NCBI GenBank assembly: GCA_000149265.1
Contig: CH003313.1
Coordinates: forward strand, 283,160-347,159
From: Ciona savignyi
Taxonomy: Eukaryota; Chordata; Ascidiacea; Phlebobranchia; Cionidae
Direction: 5' to 3'
DNA length: 64,000 bases
The position numbers and the translations under genes are program-made. The notes under the pieces are model-generated. The model worked only from the letters and a program-made list of their open reading frames with translations. It ran no database searches and was not told where the DNA came from. Within the stretch, counting starts at the first letter, position 1. Every line of letters starts with the position of its first letter. Shown piece after piece: positions 1-10,447 of the stretch.

Positions 1-404
1 GCGAAGCATATTTCATGGAAAAATATATCAATAGTTGGGTCTGCCGGTTTTTCGACTACTAGTGGAGGTTTGCTGTCAAAGTTGAGAATATAGTAATGTG
101 CGTAAATATGGGGTCAAAACAGGGAAATTACGTAATAGCTATTACAAGCGGCAGCAAACCGCAGTTAGTCCACTTTAACTAGCCTAACACTCTACATATT
201 GAAGTGTGGTTGGTCTCTATGAGTTAATGGAAAGGTAAGACCTACTGCGTCGAAAAAGGTATTCTGGATTTTGATTTATTTCAAAAGAACTAACAATCGT
301 CTTGTTTTAGCCAAATCTGTGTTAGCGGGCTTGAATTGTAGAGTTTATAGACTTGTCACGGCAATGCAAAATGTTTTTATTTAACCTATATTTTGCAATG
401 TTAC

Positions 405-568
405 CTGATAGCATGTCAGCTGTGGCCAACGATGCTTTAATATAATCTAGTGCGGTTGTCAATATTGCAGGCTTTGCAATCACTGATGCAATGACAAGTG
501 CGTTTCCCACCAAAACAAGGGTTGCCAGGATAGAAATAAACACAGAGAAAGTTATGAACCAGGGTGCG
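405..568 (-). CDS. Rhodopsin-type GPCR, internal exon (TM1-TM2), partial gene
   Basis: Read on the minus strand, an exon lies between an acceptor (cattacag, just above 568) and a donor (CAG|GTAACA, just below 405). It encodes a hydrophobic helix with the TM1 motif GNALVIASVIAK, a short loop and the start of a second helix with LATADML, the LAxAD signature of TM2 in class A GPCRs. The exon starts in phase 2 and ends in phase 1. The receptor therefore sits on the minus strand and its remaining helices lie left of the window. I could not link a first exon with an ATG to the right. The TM1-TM2 loop is amine/peptide-receptor-like, but one exon cannot define the ligand class. Family membership is well supported; the identity is unknown. 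Confidence 0.65.
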
Positions 569-2013
569 CTGTAATGAAGTTGTTCAATTTTACTTAATAT
601 TATTTATTATATTTAGAAAAAAAAAAACAACTCTAGAGTGGCATGCAATGTATCACGTTTGGTATTGTAAAAATTAGATTCGAGCATGGACATACCATTT
701 CGGTTTAGAGCTTTCTGTTTTATTGCTAAACAAGCTCCGACATGTCAGAGTAGAAAGGCTTTGTTTCTATTAAATAATACATTAACTGACACAGTATAGC
801 AGCATTTTTGTTATTTCAAACTAAGATTAGTATAAGAATGCTACTTCATGGATTGGTTAGATGGGTGGTGCGTATTTTTCTTCATTCAATTTTAATTTGT
901 GGGGACGTTTTTTGACTATACCGATTTTATGATTTTTTGTATCGTATTCAATTATAATGATCCAAGATTTTGTATTGTTACACATTGATACAATTAAAAC
1001 GGATGTTTGTGTCATTTTTTCCTGGTGGGTATAAATAAAGAGTGAAGGTCCAGTTTAAATAATTATACACGCTTACGCGCAGATATTGCGGTGTTAATGA
1101 ATACCACTCGCTGAAGATCCAATGGGAAAAGAAATGTTTTAACATTAACGCTATGTTTTGTACATTTACCAGGTTATAGGGTGTGATAAGCAAGAATTCG
1201 TTAAAATAAGTTTTGGTATTTAAAATATACCTAATATATTTGTTTGGATGGTTCACTTTGTGTTATGGTAGTAGTATGTTTCGCCGAAAACCATTATTTC
1301 CATTCATATTTGGCTTTAAGAGTGTTGGATATAATGATCCACTATACGTGCCACCCGCTCCCACTAAAATAAAGACAAATTTATCTGTTAAAAAACGTTG
1401 ATTATAATTGCTAACCTGCATGAAGCACAGAGAATGAGCTTTTGATCAGCACATTCATAATGTAAGTTGTCGCCACAGAAGATGACCGGTGACGTAAGGT
1501 TTTCCATCGCTCTGTATTATCTGGTCGCACAGGTTGTTCTTAAGTACACAACTCTAATCGATATTAATAAATGACAGGATGTTTAAGGATCATTATGGAT
1601 ATCAATATAACTACCAATATAACACAATTTAAGATAACATTTACGAAATTGTACTAAAACAGACCTCCCTAGGTGAAATGCAATACACAATCTTTGCTAG
1701 AAAAGCCAATTCAAATCAATATGAGTTAAATCAACGTTATTTACACCTAATGTCTAGTCTATGTTTTTATTTTAATTTTTATCTGATTTGCGTTTATTTG
1801 TTTTTTTTTTCTGTTTTGCCAACTTAGAAGCAGCAGGATTAATACGCTATTTTGGCGATGGGTTACGTGTCCAGCGGTTCCCGACTTTTACATATTACAT
1901 AAAATCTTATTTTATATGAACATTTAGACCAGTACTACCTTCATTCCTTTATATAAAAATAATATAAGTTGATTTAAAACATAACTATTGTTTATTTCCA
2001 CAACATGACAGGC

Positions 2014-2158
2014 TATTCTTAATCACACCGACCGCTACTGCTGAATTAAATTACCTTACACCGTGGGAGCCCCGCCCCCCCCCCCCCCCCCCCCCCCCCC
2101 GGGCCATTTTATTCTTAATCACACCGACCGCTACTGCTGAATTAAATTACCTTACACC
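2014..2158. repeat. 49-bp direct repeat flanking a poly-C tract
   Basis: The same 49 bases occur at 2014-2062 and 2110-2158 with no mismatch. Between them are 47 bases that include an uninterrupted run of about 26 C (2075-2100). The complementary G run could form a G-quadruplex. Perfect identity suggests a recent duplication or an assembly or sequencing artefact across the homopolymer. Confidence 0.9.
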
Positions 2159-3059
2159 TTCTTTATTAAAATAGCCCGAAAGATAAACACATTTACACCA
2201 TTTTTCATCGTTGTGTAAAACGGTTCCTTTCTCTCTACCATCGTGTAACGGTTAAAAATACTTAAAAGCACTAAAACCACGCTCTTAAACAAACACGACG
2301 ATAACCACATCTTATCTGTTGAATGACCGATTGGCGAGCTCGATCGATTCACATACAGCTTGCCGTTGAACAAACGGTCTTCGTGACGAGCCTATTATTT
2401 TTTATTGCAGAAACCATCGGGTTCGGTAAAATAATTCAAATGTACAATAGGTAATGTAATAAAAAACCATTAACTCTCCGCACTTAGAATATATATAACT
2501 AATACCTAATAAAATATATTCCGAAAAGTAGTAGTAACTAGAAATCAATGTTGCAGATTTTAAAATAAGTTTTATTTAACTAAATATCAGTGGTAAAAAA
2601 ATTCTTTGAACATTACCCAAATGCTATTCGAATGGTTTTAAATTGAGCTGGGCCATATAATTTTCTCGTTATAAACTTAATTATGAGTTCCCTTCTTTTC
2701 CGAATTAAGTACATTTTAATTTACTGCGTTTTTTTTTTTTTTTTTCTGCGTAACGCTGGTGACAGCCATGTCCGGTCGATCATTAGTGAGAACGCGTTAT
2801 CGAATTAGGTTAAAACATTTAGGAATTCTTACTGGCATGACCATAACTTGCCCCGACTTTTAATTATTAAAACTCCCATGGCAATTCCGGCCATTGGAGA
2901 AAATATAAAGAGAGGCCATTTTTTAGCAATTTCGATGTTATTGTCGATATCTCCTAACCAATCATAAATACAATCTTATTACGCGTATAAAAGAGGTGGA
3001 AACACAAAACTAACATAAATAAATATAAAAAATTACGATTGGAAACCCATTAAAATAAT

Positions 3060-3290
3060 AAATTCATAACTTGAATACTTTATTCAAAAAACATGGATAT
3101 TAAGTTTTGATTTGTAACTCGGGAACCCATTCGTTTCTGCTTGCAGAAACAAACGTTATACACGTAGTATAAAAGATATACCAAGGGTTATAAGGTAGTC
3201 AGGGAATCCGATCGTTTCGACATGCAGAACAATATAGCGCGCATTTAACAGCGGTTTTATTAGTGGTGGTTCACACGTAGTTGACAATCT
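3060..3290 (+). repeat. Dispersed repeat, copy 1
   Basis: This stretch resembles the reverse complement of 36955-37145. Shared blocks include a TTATTCA...AACATG motif, a TAACTCGGGAAC block, GCATTTAACAG and GTTCACACGTAGTT. Two diverged copies in opposite orientation imply an interspersed element. No coding capacity is seen. Confidence 0.6.
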
Positions 3291-3717
3291 AGTTAATTAA
3301 CAGATTGTCGTAACAGTACTAACTCACATATAAGCCTTAACAGTTTCAGATGTACAATCTGCTTGTCTATTAAAAAGATTGATGGAATACAGATGTTAGA
3401 AGAACACATTTTGACTGGTAATGCGGAAATTTTAAGAGGAATCTTTGTAAATCGTTCTTATTATTGAAATGTGATCCATTTCTGCATTCTTAACCAACAT
3501 CTCAACCATTTGTTATCGTTGACCTTCATTTTAACTAGTGTGTGACGTAACTAACACTTCCACGTGTTAACGAAGAGAGAGGGGTGGACTTTGTCTCGAA
3601 AATTCAATCAAACTTAGGTGTGTAAACATCTTTACCCAACCACACCAACGATTTCTTAATATGTTATCATATGTTAATGACGTCACTTGGATGCACATTC
3701 CTGATTAAAAGCCAATC

Positions 3718-3744
3718 ATATATATATATATATATATATATATA
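3718..3744. repeat. (AT)n microsatellite
   Basis: An uninterrupted alternating AT run of about 27 bases. Confidence 0.9.
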
Positions 3745-4759
3745 ATGCCAAGCAGCCAATAACACAATAAAACACTCGCTCCAGTCTACTTTAGTCCGAA
3801 ATGGAAATACACAAGACAAGTTTTTCTCGGTATTCACACTAACATTGGTGTGAAAACACATTACGCTAACGTCATCGTCACAATTACCAGCGGGTTTTCT
3901 AGGTTTTTCCGCAAAGAAGCGCGTTTAATATGTCAGAGCCGGGTTGTTTCTTTTGATTAGGTAAATGATTTAATCGTAGCTTAAATTAAATTGTTAATAA
4001 ACCGGTGCTTACGTAACATGACTACTTTTCTATTTTACCTAAGCTGTGTTATACTCAAAACGCAAGATCACTTATTAGTCACGCATGGTTGGGAATTGAC
4101 GTAGACTATTCTCTGATATAGTTGTTGTTTACATCAGGCAGCTCATGCGTTAATGATTACAAATGGTCATATATGTATAGCGGTGTTGTTACATCATTAG
4201 TTTAATAACTGATAACAGAATATGTAAAGGTAATACTTGAGGATTTCACGAAACCTAGGGCTTTGGCCATAAAAGGATGTATTTTATTGCCAACAGAATC
4301 AAAATTAAAAACGTAAGGCGATTTTGTCTCGTCATTCAGACTTAGTAGCAACATTTATTTAAGTTTTAGCTAAGTCATAGCCCTTCAGCAGTTACCATTT
4401 GAGCCTGTACGTATAGAACCAGTGACTCCCCTAAAACTTAAATCGTGTTAAATAAACTGAGATTAGGTAACCTAGCCATTTTCCATTTTAGTTTGTTTAT
4501 ATGATTTAATAAGAATCCAATCACCAAATCATCTTGGTTCCTTAAAGCAGAGATAAAGATATACCACGACATGCACAACGCACATAGAAAAGTCACATGA
4601 AAGTTGAATAATTATTGAATGCCTTTCTCACGTTCTCTTGTATGAGATAAATTTAGAAACATAAAACCAACCAACTTAAACTGCTCTGTTTAATTACAGC
4701 TGAGTAAAGTAACTATTTTAACTGGTATTCTATTTACCGGACCTGAGCTGGCCGTCATA

Positions 4760-7700
4760 ATGCCAAATCAGAAGAATTCAATCCTGACCTTTCTTAGGCC
4801 ATTCTTTGTGGCAATTTTTATGTTCTTTCCAATACATTACTTACATTTGAACGATCACTTTGTTCTACCAATGTCATTATTCTGGATAGTAAAGGTAAAG
4901 TCGTGTTTTTTATGTTATTGTCTATGGTGTAGTATGGCCTCTTGCATGGAATCGTTATAGTGCGACCGATCCATATACTCTTTTAAAAATCTGTCTAAAT
5001 TACTAGCCCACCAAATCCATTGCTACGTATATTTACAGTTCCGTATCGGTTACAAAACACATTCAGCTACACGACCGTGCTATGTATTTTTTATCGGGTT
5101 AAGACTACGCGATGGGCTCATCACTAAGACCGTTTTTATATATAATATGGAGAATTATACTACGTATGTATATAAATACTGCTTAGGACCTACCTGCCTT
5201 TACTAATTACCAGTTTTTTTTCGACGAATGTTGCCTCAATCGAACGAATATAAACGGTGTAATATGCAATAATACAATAATACTAACTATTAACCGCTTT
5301 TTATTTAAACCACATAACATTGACCTGTTTGGGGAAGCTACAATGACTATAAATGACTATAATATTCACTTGTTAAACAATATCGTTACATCTTATAAAA
5401 AATAGACAATTTTACTTGTTCGTATTGCATAAGTCACCACATCCGACCGAAACTGTTTATTCAGCAGTACAGTGATGAGTACTATTCGGTATTCGGCCGG
5501 ACCGGATAATATTTATTTTATTTAAACAGTTGTTAAAACATTTTGGACACGTCGATTAAGTTGTAATCAGACAAATCTTATCCAATCACCTTTCGTAAAA
5601 ATATCCAAAGTTTAAAATGTTCCTTTTTACTTATGCAGACATTACATGTAAGGTTCATGTCGTTTTAAAATACTCATTGATAATAAAGCATTTCCGTTGC
5701 AGTGTTTTCCAATCTACAGTTTGATTTGGTTCGTGTGCAAACATTTTTCCTCGTTTTCCGATTTATTGGCAAACAAGAGTGCTTTCTTGGTGGCTCTTGG
5801 CTTAGCCGTTTCTTCAATCGGGGATATCTTTATGCAAGATGGAAAACGGCGTGACAGCAATTTTTTCTTGCTAGGTTTAAATGTTATACGATATTTTTTG
5901 TTTTCTGTTTTTAGAATCTTATGTATCGTGTAGTGGTTTCTCGATCAACACGGTAACTGAAAACACCATGGTAAAGCATTATCTTATGATTACGAAAAAG
6001 AGAACATTTGCTTTGTCGTAGTATTTACCGTAATAATTGTTATTTTATCTTGCCATAAATATGACATTTACAGGGTTTGGTATCATTTCTTGTTCGCCCA
6101 CGTGTGTTACATATTTGCTTTCCCGTGGCGGCAGTTCAAACCATCACTGTTTGTACTTATTTTAACTGCAGGAATCATTCAAACGTAGTAAGTACACATC
6201 ATTAAAATTAGATATTTTAAAACTTTTTCTAAAGATATATAACATGTCAATCATTCCAGACATAGATCGGATGTGTTACAATAAAACGAACGAAGTTTAA
6301 GTTATTTTTTTTCTTCCCTATTTAACACTTCAAAACATCACCTTATACCGTCTGTTAAATGCTTATGATAAAAACAAGGTTGTAAACAAAAACATTATAA
6401 AAACCATGCATAAATTTACATTATTATACTCAATTTACGGTTACCACACTAAATTTGTTCATAAAAGAGTTCTTAGCTATTGAAATGCTGGTTCAGTCTG
6501 GCCAAGCAACTTAGTTTTCTATACAGAGGAAAAAGACAAAAAAATAAACAACCGTTAAACCTTGTCAGTAATAATAAAGAAAATAAATAATGAGTATAGC
6601 GCCGGGCACCAAAACCTAAAACGAGAGTGGGCTTCAGGTGGTTTGGACCAGAGTGGAAAAAAAACACCTAAAATGAAATTTCAACCTAACTGTTGACACT
6701 TTCCAGTTTTAAGACAGTTACCGGTGCATAGTACATTGATTATTTTTTAATACAACCAATATGCAAAACGGTAATGCACTTAACACATGACTCGTTTAGG
6801 AGTGAGAAAGGAGACTGCTACTGTACTACACCATAAAAGAAGCAAGCAAAGTATATAGGAAGAATATATATATGACAATAAACATGAAATCCCACTAAAG
6901 CAATATTTTTCGGTGGTAATGTAACAATCGAAGTTGGCGTAATAATGCTGGCAGTATATAGTTCTGTTAATACTTTATGGTTGAATTAACAGATCACTTT
7001 AACGTTAAATATTTGTCAATGACCTTTTTTAGCCTGCTTTTCGGTGACGATGTTTTGGACAATCACCCCCCAGAAATTGCAATTGGCGTTCACGTTTACA
7101 CGGCGGTTATTGGTATAATGCTTTGGAGGGCATTGTGTAACTTTAGCTGGGATCTATATAAATCAGGTATGATTCTGAAAATATGATTTTTCTAGTTATT
7201 TTCTTTCTAAAAAGCGTTATGATATTACTGCCAGGGTGATTTACGTGGATTATATTGTACGACCACAACATTCAGTATCGCTGCAGTAAGACATTTGTTT
7301 AATTCACTTAATTTTTGTAAGCGTATTTTGGCGATTCATATTCGCAGTGGGTAAACTCGAGCAACCTTCACATAAGGCGCTGATGGAGATAATAAAGCGT
7401 AATATAAATGGAGTCTTCAAATTCAACTCTTATACATTTAATCCTATAAGCCTTGATAGTTCAAAAACACGGCCAAATAATCAAATAAAATATCTTAAAT
7501 TATACCCAGTAAAACTGCAAAGCACAGATATTCTTGTTTTCGTGCCAATCGTATGGATTTTTTTACATCTAAATGATGTTTAATTTTGCAGGTCAGTGGA
7601 AACCGCTAAGTGGCGCTATTGGGGCAACTTTATTCGTCATATCAGACACTGCAATTGCAGTTTCAGCATTTCGTGGTCGGTTTCTTGGTTCTAACTACTT

Positions 7701-7788
7701 CATTATGAGCACATACTATGGTGCTCAGTTGGCACTTGCTCTTACTGCAACTAAAAAACGAAATCCACACAAGTATCGAAACAATTAA
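4760..7788 (+). CDS. tmem86: TMEM86-type lysoplasmalogenase (YhhN family)
   Basis: An integral membrane enzyme of the TMEM86/YhhN family, whose members hydrolyse the vinyl-ether bond of lysoplasmalogens. Five exons are read: 4760-4894, 5703-5874, 6074-6187, 7033-7166 and 7592-7788, giving about 250 residues (vertebrate TMEM86A is about 240). Family marks are the early KCFPI join, SSIGDIFM in a helix (the conserved GD), a FAHVCYIFAF helix, GIMLWRA, and the C-terminal FVISDTAIA (conserved SD) and IMSTYYGAQ. Many hydrophobic helices fit a multipass ER protein. The start is the first ATG in frame. The odd point is the exon 2/exon 3 junction: the obvious donor at 5875 (phase 1) and the frame of exon 3 (needing phase 2) differ by one base. 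All other junctions agree in phase. An AATAAA lies at about 8054. Confidence 0.88.
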
Positions 7789-8149
7789 AATGAATTTGAT
7801 CAAACGAACGAGTAAATGAACCAACGTTTGAACTGAAAATCACTTAACCCATTGTATGACAACAAAAGAGTTTGTTACGCTAAATCTAAATTGGCAAAGT
7901 TTGCTATTCAAGTTATTACAAACAATTTTTGATCTTAGCAATATCATTTTACCACTGTACTTGTAAGGTTCTAGTTTTTTAACAATTATGCATTAAAAAT
8001 ATAGATATTAACAATTGTAATTTATCGTGAAGTGGTGGCAAAGGTATCCGTTAAATAAACCTGATGTCATAATATATTCACCTAATCTGCAAAACGGCTA
8101 TTTTATGGCGTTAGCCGGAGGCCATTAAATATAATAGCTCTGGTACGGT

Positions 8150-8230
8150 CGTGTGGCCGAATGGTTAACGCGAGCGATACATATACCGACTTTTATACAA
8201 ATAACGATCCTGGTGACGAACCCTTAATGG
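8150..8230 (+). repeat. tRNA(Ser/Leu)-like SINE head, degenerate
   Basis: The segment carries a GTGTGGCCGAATGGTTAACG block, an A-box-like tRNA D-arm. A degenerate B-box-like GGTGACGAACCC lies about 45 bases on. Related heads occur at 42490-42581 (minus), 46810-46920 and 49636-49735 (minus). It cannot fold into a full tRNA, so it is taken as a SINE fragment. Confidence 0.55.
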
Positions 8231-8540
8231 ATTCAAAACTTAGCTCAGTAAAAAATATAAATCTTTGCTTAGTTCTGCTTAAAGTGTGATCTACCTGGTG
8301 TGTAATATTTCTCAGTAGTCTCGTTTTTGAATTGTTGACAACTTTTAAAGCCTAATTAACTTCGATGGTAGTTAATTCAAAGTGGCGTCGACGGTCATCT
8401 AACAGGCGGTATCTTCAAAATCATCGTCAGTTAAATCAAATGTATTTTGTATAGCAATACAAAAATTACGGATATTGTTTAAACCCAATAGTTTCTTCAG
8501 TTGAACAAAAAACGTAGCAATATCTTAATCGTTTAACATA

Positions 8541-8750
8541 GGATAGGATATTTATGTTTATCCCCGTGAATGGGAAAACCAAGGGGGTTAACACAAGGGC
8601 AATTGTCAGACCACCTCGCGCCCATCGTCGGGTTACCGGAGCTATTGCAGTGTGTTGTATATGATAGACACGTTCCTTCAATTTGGTAGAACCCATTAAT
8701 TTACCGGCTTCAGGCAATGCCTATAAAGTGCCTTGCCCAAGGACACAATG
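8541..8750 (-). repeat. tRNA-derived SINE, family A
   Basis: It begins GGATAGGATATTTATGTTTA and continues through the family-wide blocks GGGGGTTAACAC, CAGTGTGTTG, ACCCATTAAT and CTTGCCCAAGGACACA. About sixteen diverged copies lie in the window. In complete copies the opposite strand starts with a tRNA-like head (A and B boxes), so this copy points to the minus strand. Its head is missing. Confidence 0.75.
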
Positions 8751-10447
8751 GGGTTTGACGGGTGCTAGTGTTATCACGTCCCTGCATTATGCCATCCCCG
8801 GGGATAACCATGCGAAAACTAAAACAAGCACAGTTATCGCACGCGTTAGTTTACGTCGCTTTGGATGGCACGAACATTGATGAAAAGTCGTACAACTATT
8901 TATAGTTTAAAATAATATCTAGCACGGAAACGTGATATAACACTTTTATCCGCAGCGAACGTAATCTAATTCTGAAAAGTGTGAGAAAAACACTATTTTA
9001 GACTACAACGACTTATATATTCGTCCTCGTTTTAATAATTGGTCTTGTTCGTAAAGAGATCAGCCGCTATACGTATGACAAGTTCTAAGTAGGTCATAAT
9101 TGCTTCGCAATTTAAGACGATGCTTTAACTTTAACAGCCGAATATCTGGCGACTGTGTTTGTGGCTTAGCTAAGTATGAACAGTATTATATTGTGATCTT
9201 ATGCATGTTTGATGATGTTGCGTAATTGAAATCATGTTGTATTTTGCTGCTAAGTTTTATTACGTTCCGTGAAATCGACTGTCGAAAATTGTAAAAATTT
9301 TGATGCGAACGAAAATGCGTGAGCTCGCCCACTATGTATAGAGCAACTCTATTGTATCCAATACGTAGTGCAAAACTTCCGGGTCAACTAAAGCTAATTT
9401 ACGTCATAAATTACCAGCAGCGAAGAAGCAACTTTAATAGCCTTATTTCTTTTTTATGCAGTCAAAAGTGTAGTTTTTGGCCGGTGTTTGTTTATTAAAT
9501 TATACTGTTCGTGATTAATTTCAAAATTTAGCATTAATATTCAGGTTGTATATATATATTAAAGACTGGAAACAATTATTTTTTTAATTTTAATCGTTAA
9601 TTAACTTAATCGAACTGGAACTTTGTTATTAGCGCAAAAATAATTGTCCCGTATGCGTCATAAGTATAAAATAGATTAAGTGCAGCTGCCAGTTCGTGTA
9701 CTTAAAATAACTTGCGTTATATTGAAAAAAATGTTTAGGTTGCCAAAAATGACGTCTGGTAAACCTCTGAAACGCCACTGAGCAATTTCCTGATTTGTTT
9801 ACAGATTAAGGCGGAGTATGTTAGTGGTCAAACGAAGATCAGTCTTATTTAATAAACCGTGTTTAAAAAGTTAGAAATAAAAAACCATTGCGGACTCCAC
9901 GATAAGATTTGGTTAAAACAACAACAGATAATTTGTCAATCGTGCGTTATATATGTTTAATAATGCAAAGTGCTTTCGAATATACTAGAAATGAACCCAC
10001 ACAGCGGTTCGGAGTGCTGGTTTTGTTAAATTGGAAACACCCAACTGAACCACGGGAAAAATAAAATATAAGTAAATCAAAACAGAATTCGTGTGCTGAC
10101 CGGTGTAACTTTCTGACCTTTCTTGGCGTGACCGATAACTCGTGGTGTAATCGATTAGATGTATTAAGTTAACTTCGATTTGTAAAGCGTTTTTATGTCT
10201 CATTACGAGTGAGGTTTAATTATTCATAATCGATGTGACATAGATTACATTACAAAAACATGGTTCTAGCCTGCGCTTTTTACATTCCAAGTCTTAGAAG
10301 TTTTCCATAAATTGAAGTTGAATTATTTATAACGGTTTTACTTAGATTAAAGTGTTAGGTATTGGGATTTAAAGCAGCCTTACAAACAGCTTTTTATCCA
10401 GCTTATTTATGTGTACATACTTCTGCCAAGCAAAGATTTCTTTAGCA

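Larger units (their letters stand above)
569..4759. other. Intergenic region, mostly featureless AT-rich DNA
   Basis: No gene could be supported here. It should contain the 5' part of the left-edge GPCR, but no first exon could be joined in phase. It holds a poly-C tract between direct repeats (2014-2158), a dispersed repeat copy (3060-3290) and an AT microsatellite (3718-3744). A T-rich tract near 2730-2745 is the only other low-complexity feature. Confidence 0.5.
7789..10447. other. Intergenic region between TMEM86 and the adhesion GPCR
   Basis: It contains the TMEM86 3' UTR, a tRNA-like relic (8150-8230) and a SINE (8541-8750). From 8900 to 10440 I see only AT-rich DNA without a supported exon. 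This part probably includes the promoter of the adhesion GPCR. Confidence 0.5.

Noticed and set aside
978-1256. 92-residue minus-strand frame with NxT sequons near the left-edge GPCR
   Set aside because: Considered as the receptor's extracellular N-terminal exon, but no donor gives the phase needed to join the exon at 405-568.
1213-1401. Plus-strand frame ending in a basic, Pro-containing tail, with a hydrophobic start
   Set aside because: It begins without an ATG, and the first ATG leaves only about 40 residues. The minus strand of the same place has a good acceptor and another short frame. Neither could be joined to other exons, so no gene is called.
2152-2373. 73-residue minus-strand frame next to the poly-C repeat
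   Set aside because: No start context, no family motif, and it overlaps the duplicated 49-mer; probably chance or repeat DNA.
8150-8230. Possible functional tRNA gene
   Set aside because: An A-box-like block is present but the B box is degenerate and acceptor-stem pairing is not seen; similar relics occur at several places.
8466-8880. Overlapping frames on both strands
   Set aside because: They fall in a SINE; similar frames recur at other SINE copies (22971-23231, 24218-24415).
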